Source: Acidobacteriota bacterium
Lineage (GTDB): Bacteria > Acidobacteriota > Blastocatellia > Chloracidobacteriales > JADJPF01
Direction of reading: 5' to 3'
DNA: 64,000 bases
Assembly (NCBI GenBank): GCA_016213785.1
Contig: JACQZQ010000001.1
Coordinates: 1 to 64,000 of the forward strand
Shown here: positions 54,912 through 63,596 of the stretch, in pieces
Numbering within the stretch: position 1 is the stretch's first letter
How the letters are laid out: each line of letters starts with the position of its first letter
Made by a program: the position numbers and the translations under genes
The notes under the pieces: generated by a model
What the model saw: only the letters and a program-made list of their open reading frames with translations
Database searches by the model: none
Told to the model about the DNA's origin: nothing

Positions 54912-55509
54912 ATATCGCTCCTTATTATTTGGAAGGGTTTTTAAGGTGGGTTAGTTTATTAACTATTAACTAATAATTATTAAATAGACTGTTTTATCCT
55001 ACGAGGAGCTAAAAACGCTAAGGTATAAGTAGGCAAGGTAGTCTCAGGTGCACGTAAATAAATTTGTTAAGTAACTCTAGAAAATAACCAAGTTATTTTA
55101 GATATATTTTTATAATTAAAAAATAACTTTTTAAGCTTATTTTTATAGAGATTATTGTGAGGTTTTAGCATAATTTTTTTATTCCTTTCCTTCTAAAAGC
55201 CATAACAATAAGTTACAGTCGTTTTAGTATTAAGACTTGTATAACTTGTTAGTGATATTAGTGTAGCAGTCTAAAAGTAAGGTTGCCATTATTTTTTATA
55301 AAATAGCAAAGATTTTAATATTTAAGGTATGTTAAGGAGTTTAACTTATTTAGTTTATTTATCTAATATATTCTAATAGTTTCATTAAAAACTTTTCTTA
55401 AAACCGGCGGTGTTCCTCAGTAAGAGCGAAAGGGAAACTATTTAACACTATAGTATGTAGTAATATGATTATAGTATAAATATAGAACTAAGGGACACCA
55501 CCAAATAAG
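54912..55509. other. AT-rich intergenic region with an imperfect terminal inverted repeat
   Basis: About 600 bases without a recognisable gene on either strand. It should contain the promoter of the FHA gene on its left. Its right end holds the inverted repeat at 55406-55502 just beyond the hydrolase stop codon. Confidence 0.5.
55406..55502. repeat. 97-base segment bounded by 15-base imperfect inverted repeats
   Basis: GGCGGTGTTCCTCAG (55406-55420) faces CTAAGGGACACCACC (55488-55502): 12 Watson-Crick pairs, one G-T and two mismatches. The interior is AT-rich with the repeated motif TATAGTAT. It may be a miniature mobile-element relic or a long hairpin downstream of the hydrolase gene. Confidence 0.5.
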
Positions 55510-56229
55510 TTATTGTCGATCTTTATCCCATACATTATTAAGCCATTGAATGGTTTTACTTAATGGATCAGCAAAGCGGACGGTTTCAAAATGGCTTATA
55601 TCATCGATTATTTGCAATTCTACTTTAGTCCCTTTGTTTTGTAATTTTTTTACTGCTTCTTCAACAGGTTCTAACTCAAAGATTTCATCTTTGCGACTAT
55701 GAATTACATAGAAAGGTACTTTAGCGCTAGGTTCATCTTTAGGTGAGGCTGAGACAGCAATGGCTGCACTAAATAATTCAGGGTGTTTTGCTGCCATAAA
55801 CCAAGTTCCTATTCCACCACGACTATAGCCTGTTATTACTACATGACTATTATCAACGGGCAATTCTTTAGATATTTTGTCTAGGAGTTCCAAAACAGCT
55901 TCCTCGCTTTTAGGATCTCTCCAGTCTGTTCCAGGGCAATCGGGAGCAATTATAATAGTATCTAAAGACTTAAATGCAGGGATAACTAATTTCTCTAGAT
56001 AACCTCTACTATAATAAGGTGTTACTTCTCCTCCATAATGTAGCCCTAAAATTAAAGGGAATTTTTTATTTGAGTTTAGATTTGGTAGTACCAAAGTGTA
56101 GCGCAACATTGAGCCATCCTTTAGCACCATTTGCTTTTCATAAACTCCAGCTTTTAGTTCATTTTCTGCTAATACATTAATATTTGTAAAAATTGTTGTT
56201 ATAAAAAACAATACAATTATTGACCACAT
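55510..56229 (-). CDS. Secreted alpha/beta hydrolase (esterase/peptidase-like)
   Basis: 239 residues. A signal peptide (about 1-21, MWSIIVLFFITTIFTNINVLA) exports it. The alpha/beta fold shows LGLHYGG (oxyanion region), nucleophile elbow GYSRGGIG (S136), acid D181 (HSRKDEIFE) and base H213 (DISHFETV), a complete triad. It is closest in style to the phospholipase/carboxylesterase and predicted-peptidase families; the substrate is unknown. The small lipoprotein gene lies 41 bases upstream on the same strand, so they are probably cotranscribed. Confidence 0.9.
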   Translation of the reverse strand: MWSIIVLFFITTIFTNINVLAENELKAGVYEKQMVLKDGSMLRYTLVLPNLNSNKKFPLILGLHYGGEVTPYYSRGYLEKLVIPAFKSLDTIIIAPDCPGTDWRDPKSEEAVLELLDKISKELPVDNSHVVITGYSRGGIGTWFMAAKHPELFSAAIAVSASPKDEPSAKVPFYVIHSRKDEIFELEPVEEAVKKLQNKGTKVELQIIDDISHFETVRFADPLSKTIQWLNNVWDKDRQ

Positions 56230-56270
56230 AATTTTCCTTTATTAAATTGTAAATTTAAGATAAGTAGCTT

Positions 56271-56693
56271 TTATTTCTTTATACTTTCAATAATACGTTG
56301 TGCAGATTGGACATTACTTTCTGCTGTTTGAATATAGGAAGATATTTCTGATTGTAGTGCCGCCTTTTCTTCATCAGGCGTTTTAGGTATTTTTTCCATT
56401 TTTGCTATGGCGCTTCGCCAAGCATCATGGGCTTTTTGAAGATGTTTTTGTGCTGTAATTAATTCTTTTGATAAGTCTTTTTCATCACGTTCTAGAAATG
56501 GAGTTGCTTTTGCAAGTCTTGATTCAAACTGCACAATTTGTCCAGCTAAAGATTCACCTTTTGCTGATTCTAGTAATTCTTGGTGTGTGCTTAAAGCGTC
56601 TTGTGCTTGACTAAGAGGATCTTTTTGCGCAATAGGGCAGGCTAAAAAAATTAAAGAGAAAAATAAAATAAATGATAATAATTTGTTTTTCAT
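56271..56693 (-). CDS. Small helical lipoprotein-like exported protein
   Basis: 140 residues. The N-terminus MKNKLLSFILFFSLIFLAC is a signal with a near-lipobox cysteine at 19 (FLAC, imperfect at the -3 position). The rest is charged and heptad-like, probably a coiled coil, with no catalytic motif. I do not recognise a family. It lies upstream of the secreted hydrolase and may anchor or assist it in the periplasm (inference). Confidence 0.75.
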   Translation of the reverse strand: MKNKLLSFILFFSLIFLACPIAQKDPLSQAQDALSTHQELLESAKGESLAGQIVQFESRLAKATPFLERDEKDLSKELITAQKHLQKAHDAWRSAIAKMEKIPKTPDEEKAALQSEISSYIQTAESNVQSAQRIIESIKK

Positions 56694-56883
56694 AAAAATA
56701 TTTTATTGCTATTTCAAAATTACACGATTATTAAAATTTAAGATTTCCAACTTTGACTGAGTTGCTATAAAGAGCTTTGTAATGGCTCTATCCTTAAGTT
56801 TTGCAAGAAATGATTTATAATAAATAGCCCAAGCGATAATCCTGAGTTATTATCAATTATATAAATATAAATGAGGGTAATAT

Positions 56884-59800
56884 ATGTTATTAAATACTAA
56901 AAAATATATTCTCTTTAGTATTTTTTTATTTGTTGTTTTACTAACAAACAGTTGGTTTACTACTAAAGCACTAAATGATAATAAAAATATTAGAGATACT
57001 GATGACCAATATAACATTAAAACAAATAATAAAAAAGCTTTAGATTGGATAAGATTTTCACCAATCCTAGAAAAATTTTCTGCCCCTCTTTATCAATATA
57101 TTCACCAGTCTTTTTTAGAAGAAAATACGAGTAAATTAAAAGATAAAGTATCTAAAAATATAGCAAAAACTACTCAAAATAATATCTTATCAAATAACCT
57201 ATCAAATATAATAATCAATGATATTAATCAAGAAGATAGCTTAAAAATACAGAATCAGACCGCTAGTGCTGCTTTTGGTGAAAATATTGTAGTTGTTTAT
57301 AACAAAACAGGTCTTTTTCGTACTAGCGCTAGTTATAGTTTTGATGGTGGTACAAACTGGCAAGAAACTACTGTTAACTCGCTAATTGGAGGCGCTAACA
57401 TAGGCAATAGCGCTATTGCTGTAGATAATAGTGGTAATTTTTATGTTGCCAATGTAGCCGTAAATAGAGCTAATTTAATTACTGTGGCTCTTTCTCGTTC
57501 AGAAGATGGTGGCGTTAGTTGGCTACCTGCTACAGACGTTGTTGGGGCCAATGTTAGAACTAGATTTATTCACGATCGCCCTTGGATTGCAATTGATAAT
57601 CGTAGCCGAGCACAAGTAAATGTTTATGTTAGTTGGACTCAATTTGATGATATGGAAAAACGATCATCAATTATGTTTGCTCGCTCTATAAATGGTGGTA
57701 TTAGGTTTACTACTCCTATAGAAATTACACCTAATACAAAAGGGTTTAACACAGATGGCTCGCGTTTAGCTATAGGGCCAAATGGAGAAATTTACCTAAC
57801 TTGGGTTAATAATCAAACAGGAACATTTTTTCTAGCTAAATCAACAAATAATGGAGTTAGTTTTTCTAGTCCTAAGGAAATAGCTACCTTAGGACTACTT
57901 CGCACACCAGCATTTCTTAATGGAAGCTTTAACACTAATATTTACCCAAGCTTAACTGTTGATACTAGTAACACACAAACTCAAGGCTTTATTTATCTTA
58001 CTTATAATGGACGTACTAGAATTAATTCTCCTGATAAGTCAGATATCTTTTTACTTTGTTCAACTGATGGTGGAGAAAGTTGGAGTAAAGCTGTAAAAGT
58101 CAATGATGATGAGACTATTACAGATCAATGGATGCCTTCAGTTACTGTAAATAGTAGCGGAAAAGTCGCTTTGCTTTGGTATGATAGAAGAAATAATCCT
58201 GTAAATAATTCATTAATTGACGTTTATGCCACAACCTCTTTTGATGGAGGTAAATCATTTTCTAAAAACTTACGAGTAACAGATACTAGTTGGCCGCTTG
58301 TTCCTAGTTCAACACAGATAGCTTTTGGCTCTCATGGGGAATATAACCAAATTTCTACACAAGGAGATTTTGTTAATCTACATTGGGCAGATGATCGCAA
58401 TGGAACAGACCCAAATATATTTTTTGCTAAACTACCATTTAATGAAACAGAAAAACCAGATTTTAGCTTATCTGGACGGACAATTTTTGCTACTGCTCGG
58501 GTTGGAGAATCAGTTACTTTTTTAGGTGAGAGTTTACGCGTTGGTGCTTTTAATGATTTTATTCAACTTAGCGCTACATCTGATCTTCCTAATATTGATT
58601 TAAGGCTTTTAACAGAAGAAATTTTTGCAGGCAATGGTTTTAACTTAACAGCTTTTATTCCAAATAATACTAGACCAGGCAATTATGTAATTACTATCAC
58701 AGGTTCATCAAAAGATCGTAGCCGCTCAACAGTTGTTCGCCTAAGTGTCCTAAATAATGAGCCGGAAGCCAAGGTTACTAATAATTTAACTAGAAATACT
58801 GGTGAGAGTACTAGACCAAAAATAATTACTGACTCTCAAGGCTTCTTTCATATGGTTTGGCAAGATGATACTGAAGGAGTTGCAGCAATTTTTTATGCTA
58901 ACTCACTAGATGGAAAAGACTTCTCATCTCCTACAAATCTTTCTAGAAACTTTGACCCAGCACTACGCCCAACAATAGCATCTGATAAACAAGGGAGAAT
59001 TCATATAGTTTGGCAAGAAGCTAATCCCTTAGGTAATTTTTTAGTTTATACCCGTACAGATGATTTAGGAAAAACTTTTTTACCTAAAAGGATTATCACT
59101 CCTGATATTGCTAATTCCCTTAATGCTGTTTTAGCTGTTGACTTAAATGACACCATTAACTTAGTCTGGTCAGCTAATTTACCTAATTCACAAACAGCTA
59201 TTTTACTTGCAGAGTCTAAAGATGGTGGAGAAAATTTTGTAATTACAAAGACTTTAGCTAGTACTGCTAAGCCAGTTATATATGAGCCAATACTAGCAAT
59301 AGATAGTAAAAACACTTTTCATCTTGCATATTCAATGCTTGAAGTTACACGCCAGCGTTTTGATAGCTCAGCTTTTACCGCAGGGCTTTTTTATCAACGT
59401 TCAGTTAGCGAAAAATTTGATTTTGCTGAACCGATTAACTTAATCCCTAGAGATTTTATTTTAGCTGATTCTCCGGTTTTATTAGCTGATGGGCTTGGAC
59501 AAGTAGTACTTATTTTTGCCGGATTTAATAGCAGAATGCCTTTTCCTAGTAGAGAAATTTACTATACCCAATCTTTTGATAATGGAGCTAGCTTTTTCTT
59601 TTCGCCAAATACGATTTCTAATGGTAATGGCGACTCTACAGCAGTTGCGGCTGTTTATGGTAAGGATAGATCCCTTAATGTAATTTGGAGAGATACTTTA
59701 AGACAAAACTTTGATATTTATATCAACCGTTTGATGAAAGGGGAAAGAAATTTTATAGGGTCAAAAATAATTTCCCAGAATTTAGGGATTTCCGATTTTC

Positions 59801-60774
59801 CTACAATTGCTTTAGGCAAAAACGGTTCTATGGTGATTGCTTGGGCTGATGATTCTATAGGAAGTAGCGAGATTTTTTACTCTAACCTGACTCTTGATGA
59901 TTTTCCAGAAATAGAAATCAATAGCTTTTCACCTCTTCAAGCTGCTATTAGCGAAACAGTTAATTTAAGAGGAAGTAATTTTAATGATGTTGGAGAAGTT
60001 AAGGTAGGAGAGCTAAGTGCTAAGTTTAGGATTATTTCTGACCAAGAGATAGAATTAACCATTCCTAATGGAGCAGTATCAAGTAAAATAAGAGTATTTT
60101 CTTTTACAGCTTTATCTAGTTCTAAGGATGTTTTACTAATTAAAGATAAAGTAGGTGTTAAGCCTGTTAATATAGATTTTGGACAAATTAGCTTAGGTAA
60201 ATCTGTGACAAAAAGTTTTCAACTTGTTAATTCTAGCAATACTCCTAGGACAATTCGGGGAATACTCTTTACTAATCTAGGGTTTAGCTTAGACAAAATA
60301 AAATTTCCTCTTATGCTTGCTGCCAATTCAACAATGGATATAGGAGTTACATTTACACCAAATATACTAAGTCTTCAAGGCGGTTTAGCCCTTATATTAA
60401 CAGATAACCAAAATTCTATTGATTTAGCTGTAGAGCTTATAGGAATTGGGCTTGATGCTTTAGCCCCTTCAGTTGCAACGCTTACACCTCTTGGAGGTGA
60501 AGAATTTACTCCAGGACAACAGGTAAGAATAACTTGGAGAACGCAAGATAATTCATCTATAGCTAGACAAGAAATCCTGCTTTCTACAGATGGTGGAAAC
60601 TCATTTCCTATAACAATTGCTAGTGGACTTGTTGGAGTAAGAGATTTTATTTGGACAGTGCCAGAAATTAATACTACTATGGCAAAAATTAAGATTGTGG
60701 CTATAGACTTATCTAATAATAGAGGTGAAGGTGTAACTGAGCGTACTTTTACTATTAAAGCAAAAAGACGCTAA
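56884..60774 (+). CDS. Large secreted BNR/sialidase-like repeat protein
   Basis: 1296 residues. A signal-type helix (about 8-24) is followed by a beta-propeller-like region with many Asp-box motifs: SFDGGTNW, SEDGGVSW, STNNGVSF, STDGGESW, SFDGGKSF (first set about 155-520), then SKDGGENF and SFDNGASF in a second set (about 640-1000). An IPT/TIG-like domain (about 1013-1085), an Abp/choice-of-anchor-D-like domain (about 1090-1190, VNIDFGQISLGKSVTKSFQL) and a C-terminal domain with STDGGNSFP follow. No sialidase Arg triad or FRIP motif is evident, so it is probably a binding or structural exoprotein rather than a sialidase. A GAGG site precedes the ATG; a 19-bp terminator follows. Confidence 0.88.
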   Translation: MLLNTKKYILFSIFLFVVLLTNSWFTTKALNDNKNIRDTDDQYNIKTNNKKALDWIRFSPILEKFSAPLYQYIHQSFLEENTSKLKDKVSKNIAKTTQNNILSNNLSNIIINDINQEDSLKIQNQTASAAFGENIVVVYNKTGLFRTSASYSFDGGTNWQETTVNSLIGGANIGNSAIAVDNSGNFYVANVAVNRANLITVALSRSEDGGVSWLPATDVVGANVRTRFIHDRPWIAIDNRSRAQVNVYVSWTQFDDMEKRSSIMFARSINGGIRFTTPIEITPNTKGFNTDGSRLAIGPNGEIYLTWVNNQTGTFFLAKSTNNGVSFSSPKEIATLGLLRTPAFLNGSFNTNIYPSLTVDTSNTQTQGFIYLTYNGRTRINSPDKSDIFLLCSTDGGESWSKAVKVNDDETITDQWMPSVTVNSSGKVALLWYDRRNNPVNNSLIDVYATTSFDGGKSFSKNLRVTDTSWPLVPSSTQIAFGSHGEYNQISTQGDFVNLHWADDRNGTDPNIFFAKLPFNETEKPDFSLSGRTIFATARVGESVTFLGESLRVGAFNDFIQLSATSDLPNIDLRLLTEEIFAGNGFNLTAFIPNNTRPGNYVITITGSSKDRSRSTVVRLSVLNNEPEAKVTNNLTRNTGESTRPKIITDSQGFFHMVWQDDTEGVAAIFYANSLDGKDFSSPTNLSRNFDPALRPTIASDKQGRIHIVWQEANPLGNFLVYTRTDDLGKTFLPKRIITPDIANSLNAVLAVDLNDTINLVWSANLPNSQTAILLAESKDGGENFVITKTLASTAKPVIYEPILAIDSKNTFHLAYSMLEVTRQRFDSSAFTAGLFYQRSVSEKFDFAEPINLIPRDFILADSPVLLADGLGQVVLIFAGFNSRMPFPSREIYYTQSFDNGASFFFSPNTISNGNGDSTAVAAVYGKDRSLNVIWRDTLRQNFDIYINRLMKGERNFIGSKIISQNLGISDFPTIALGKNGSMVIAWADDSIGSSEIFYSNLTLDDFPEIEINSFSPLQAAISETVNLRGSNFNDVGEVKVGELSAKFRIISDQEIELTIPNGAVSSKIRVFSFTALSSSKDVLLIKDKVGVKPVNIDFGQISLGKSVTKSFQLVNSSNTPRTIRGILFTNLGFSLDKIKFPLMLAANSTMDIGVTFTPNILSLQGGLALILTDNQNSIDLAVELIGIGLDALAPSVATLTPLGGEEFTPGQQVRITWRTQDNSSIARQEILLSTDGGNSFPITIASGLVGVRDFIWTVPEINTTMAKIKIVAIDLSNNRGEGVTERTFTIKAKRR

Positions 60775-60782
60775 AAGGTAGT

Positions 60783-60824
60783 AAACCCTACAAATATTAG
60801 CAAGTGCTAATATTTGTAGGGTTT
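60783..60824. terminator. 19-bp perfect hairpin between the BNR gene and ctaA
   Basis: AAACCCTACAAATATTAGC (60783-60801) pairs fully with its complement at 60806-60824 around AAGT. It lies between the convergent BNR-protein and ctaA genes and is probably a bidirectional terminator, though T-runs are short on both sides. Confidence 0.85.
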
Positions 60825-60847
60825 AAGCTGTTAAAGACAATAAAGTT

Positions 60848-61825
60848 TTAGGTTACTGAAATAGGCTTTTGTCTTAAATATTCAGCTTGAGGTTCTAAAC
60901 TAGTTTGCCAATCTGCAATTAGTATATTTGCTGTTGCTAAGACTAAAGAGATCCAGACTAAATCTGCTACTAGTAAATGCACTAGTTGTAGCCAGGTAGG
61001 GGCAAGCAAATAAACGTTTATAAGTCCAAGGATAATTTGTAAGCTAGAAAGTCCAACATAGGCTAGACTAAAACCTTTTGCCCAAGAACTTGTTTGATAT
61101 TGTAAAAGTGTAAATATGACTAAGGCTATTGAAAAACCTACAGTAATAACAGCGATAAAGGGATGAAGAATTCTAAGTCGGATTAAAAAATGTGCTGTAG
61201 CAGAAAGATCTGACTTTAATGCTTGTTCTAAAGTCTGAGAGGGAAATAAGGTATCACCAAGGGCTGCTACTGCTCCACTTGCCCCAAGTAAAGTTACTCC
61301 AATTAAAGAGAATAGTAAACCAACTGTTAAGAGCGGTTTAACTCCTAATCTAATCATTTGCCCACCGCTTGCCCACCAAGCGGTTAGAGTTAATGTTCCT
61401 AAAAGTAGAAAAGTATTAACTAAATGTACTGACATAAACATTGCACGAGCTATAGAGGCATTGTCAGCTACAAGGCTAAAGAGGACAATAGCCGCTCCTA
61501 CTGCTGCTTCAAGGAGCATAAAAAGCATAGAGAGTTTGGCTCCAAGTCTTGCTGGATGTTTTTTCTGGAAAAAACGATGTGACCAGACTAGCAAAACTAC
61601 TACCATTAAGAGTGCAAGTCCGCTAGTAAGGCGATGAGTAAACTCAATTATGGTTTTTAACTCAGGTGCAGTAGGGATAATTTCACCATTACAATCAGGC
61701 CAATGGCTTCCGCATCCGTCTCCAGAACGGCTTGAACGTACATAAGCACCCCAAACAATTACTCCAATGTTATAAAAAAGCACTCCCCAAGCATAAATTG
61801 CTAATTTATTTAATTTAAGTAACAC
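60848..61825 (-). CDS. ctaA: Heme A synthase (CtaA/COX15 family)
   Basis: 325 residues with about eight membrane helices. The cysteine pair lies in SGDGCGSHWPDCNG (C38, C45); heme-ligand histidines are in EFTHR (H64), SVHLVNTFLL, RILHPFIAV and LVHLLVADLVW. It oxidises the C8 methyl of heme O to a formyl, giving heme A for cytochrome c oxidase, and so implies an aa3-type respiratory oxidase. No ctaB or cox genes are in the window. It follows the TerB-like gene by 34 bases on the same strand. Confidence 0.94.
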   Translation of the reverse strand: MLLKLNKLAIYAWGVLFYNIGVIVWGAYVRSSRSGDGCGSHWPDCNGEIIPTAPELKTIIEFTHRLTSGLALLMVVVLLVWSHRFFQKKHPARLGAKLSMLFMLLEAAVGAAIVLFSLVADNASIARAMFMSVHLVNTFLLLGTLTLTAWWASGGQMIRLGVKPLLTVGLLFSLIGVTLLGASGAVAALGDTLFPSQTLEQALKSDLSATAHFLIRLRILHPFIAVITVGFSIALVIFTLLQYQTSSWAKGFSLAYVGLSSLQIILGLINVYLLAPTWLQLVHLLVADLVWISLVLATANILIADWQTSLEPQAEYLRQKPISVT

Positions 61826-61859
61826 AATAAGTCCTTTATTTTCTGACTATTAGAAAAAT

Positions 61860-62333
61860 TTACTTGATAACAGAATATTGCTCTCCAAAAACAGCAAATC
61901 CATTTTTTATTTTAATTATCTCTACAATAGGTTCAAGCTCATCAAGAGGGATCTCAAAAGCTTCCACAAATTTATTAAAAACTTCCTTTTCTGCTTGATC
62001 GACAACTTCATCTAGGTAAGCACAATCAAGCAAATTAGCAAGAATACATTTGCGCTGTGCTTTAGAAAGTCTTGGAGTTGCCTCAAGTAAAAATGTTTCT
62101 AAAGAATTTCTGCTACGATAAGTCATAGCAATATCCAAGATTTGTTGATTAGCAACCTGTATACTTAAGGGGCCTGTTTTAGTACTGCCAACAACAGATA
62201 GTAAATGACCTATTTCACGGCTCTGTACTTGTCCATCGGCAGAAATCATGTAGAGTAAAGAGATTAAAAAAGCTCTTACAGAAGACATTGTTTGAGGATC
62301 AGTATCATATTTAAGTATTTCTGCAAATTTCAT
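61860..62333 (-). CDS. TerB-like (tellurite-resistance/DjlA N-domain type) protein
   Basis: 157 residues, all-helical. LISLLYMISADGQVQSREIGHLLSVVG is the TerB-type metal-binding helix pair (D-G-x-V-x-x-x-E pattern), with a second copy-like AYLDEVVDQAEKEVFNKFVEAF further on. The family is cytoplasmic, of uncertain function, sometimes linked to stress or membrane complexes. No other ter gene is present. It is the first gene of a pair with ctaA; the hairpin cluster begins a few bases upstream of its ATG. Confidence 0.82.
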   Translation of the reverse strand: MKFAEILKYDTDPQTMSSVRAFLISLLYMISADGQVQSREIGHLLSVVGSTKTGPLSIQVANQQILDIAMTYRSRNSLETFLLEATPRLSKAQRKCILANLLDCAYLDEVVDQAEKEVFNKFVEAFEIPLDELEPIVEIIKIKNGFAVFGEQYSVIK

Positions 62334-62345
62334 CCGTCTTAACTA

Positions 62346-62382
62346 GCGCGGAAACTCCGTTCTTAAGAGCGGAGAGGAGCGC
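62346..62382 (+). repeat. Hairpin resembling an IS200/IS605 right end or omega-RNA tail
   Basis: GCGC (62346-62349) pairs with GCGC (62379-62382) outside an 8-bp stem, 62355-62362 with 62367-62374, closed by a TTAA loop; one pair is G-U only on the plus strand. The order GGAAA - stem - GAGGA is like the tail hairpin of TnpB elements. There is no tnpB or tnpA beside it, so an orphan end is the most that can be said. Confidence 0.4.
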
Positions 62383-62428
62383 CATCTCCTTTCATAAATA
62401 AAAATAAAGAAAAAAGGGAAGGAATGAA

Positions 62429-62480
62429 CTTCCCCTTAAGGAAAAGAAGTGGATTACTCCACAAGTCTCCGCTTACGCGG
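62429..62480 (-). ncRNA. Candidate structured RNA: tandem hairpins with GUAA and UUAA loops
   Basis: Read on the minus strand: CCGC-GTAA-GCGG (62469-62480), GTGGA-GTAA-TCCAC (62449-62462) and CTTTTCC-TTAA-GGGGAAG (62429-62446). Two loops are GNRA type, and the third stem needs two U-G pairs that exist only in minus-strand RNA. A weaker CCC-GTAAAA-GGG lies at 62506-62517. It could be a leader of the TerB-like gene, a small RNA or an element relic. Confidence 0.35.
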
Positions 62481-62730
62481 GTGATTACTTTTATAACAAG
62501 CCTTTCCCTTTTACGGGCAAGTAGTTGACTAATTGCTTTTACGATAGAAAGAGTATTTTTTTAAAACTAAAAGCAGTAAAACTATATTAATGCTAATTTA
62601 GAGCGAGTAAAAGGATGGTTTTCCTAGAATAAGTGAAAAGAGTTTTAATTTTTTGTTAGCCTAATTAAAACTCTAAAGTAGTATTATCTAAGTCTAGAAA
62701 AGTTTATTAAGCCTAAAGATTTTGATACGG

Positions 62731-63585
62731 TTAACGATTTCTAAACTTAAAAATTTGTTTTGAAGGTTTGCGTCTACGGCGCTCTTCTGCAAGGGGGTGT
62801 TTGGCTTCGTATAAAGCTGCAATATCAGGATGTAGCTTATAATTTACTGTTGTTAAAGGATATAGATGACCATCTGTATCTACAAAGCCTGTTCGCATAG
62901 GGACAGGTCGGGTAGGAGAATAGACTAACCTACATTCTGTTCCACGTGCCCATGCTACCCAGTCAGAAAGCTCTTCAGCATTTCCTACTGTAGCAGAAAG
63001 CATTAGGGCACGCACAGTAGTAGGTGAATAAATAATAGCCTCTTCCCAAACTACTCCACGTTCACGATCTGCTAAATAATGAACTTCATCAAAAACTACA
63101 AGCCCTATATTCATTATTTCTAATGAATTCATAGCATCATAGAGAGAGTTTCGATAAATTTCTGTTGTTGCAACAATTAAAGGTGCATGAGGGTTGATTT
63201 TTCTATCACCTGTTAAAATGCCTACTTTGTCTTCCCCAAATAGTTTTGAGAATTCTCTAAATTTATCATTAGACAAAGCTTTAAGAGGAGAAGTATACCA
63301 AGCACGACTTCCTTGAGAGAGTATGTGTTTAATTGATTCAGTAGCAATCCAAGTCTTACCAGAACCAGTAGGGGCTGCTACTAGTACATCACAGCCCACT
63401 TTAGTTACTAAGTCAATTGCTTGGAGTTGAAAATCATCTGGAACAAAATCTGTAACTTCTGGTGTTCCAATGCCTTTTAAGAATATGGCTAGTTCTTTTT
63501 GTCGGTTTAAGTTATCAGGAGTTTGTTTTTCTCCTAATTTACTTTTTCCTATTATTTTTTGCTCACGCTTTTTTTCTATAGTCAT
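62731..63585 (-). CDS. SKI2-type DEVH helicase, truncated after RecA domain 1
   Basis: 284 residues. Motif Q region FQLQAIDLV, motif I APTGSGKTW (Walker A), Ia TSPLKALSNDKF, Ib-like TGDRKIN, motif II DEVH, motif III LSATVGN are all present, which gives a complete first RecA lobe of a SKI2/DEVH RNA helicase. The chain then ends in a basic stretch RRRRKPSKQIFKFRNR, at the point where relatives continue into the second lobe with motifs IV-VI. Those motifs are absent from the following sequence. The protein is therefore about a third of the usual size and unlikely to unwind RNA alone: a decayed gene, or the first half of a split one. It begins 11 bases after the DUF4412-like gene. Confidence 0.85.
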   Translation of the reverse strand: MTIEKKREQKIIGKSKLGEKQTPDNLNRQKELAIFLKGIGTPEVTDFVPDDFQLQAIDLVTKVGCDVLVAAPTGSGKTWIATESIKHILSQGSRAWYTSPLKALSNDKFREFSKLFGEDKVGILTGDRKINPHAPLIVATTEIYRNSLYDAMNSLEIMNIGLVVFDEVHYLADRERGVVWEEAIIYSPTTVRALMLSATVGNAEELSDWVAWARGTECRLVYSPTRPVPMRTGFVDTDGHLYPLTTVNYKLHPDIAALYEAKHPLAEERRRRKPSKQIFKFRNR

Positions 63586-63596
63586 AATAAGTTAAA

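Larger units (their letters stand above)
62334..62730. other. Intergenic region with a cluster of hairpins
   Basis: No gene seen on either strand. Between 62346 and 62517 there are at least four short stem-loops with TTAA or (minus strand) GTAA loops, listed below. The remainder toward the helicase stop is AT-rich and featureless. It lies at the broken 3' end of a helicase gene, consistent with an old insertion or rearrangement. Confidence 0.55.

Noticed and set aside
62346-62382. Calling a complete IS200/IS605 element
   Set aside because: No TnpA or TnpB reading frame, even degraded, lies beside the hairpin; only an end-like hairpin is visible.
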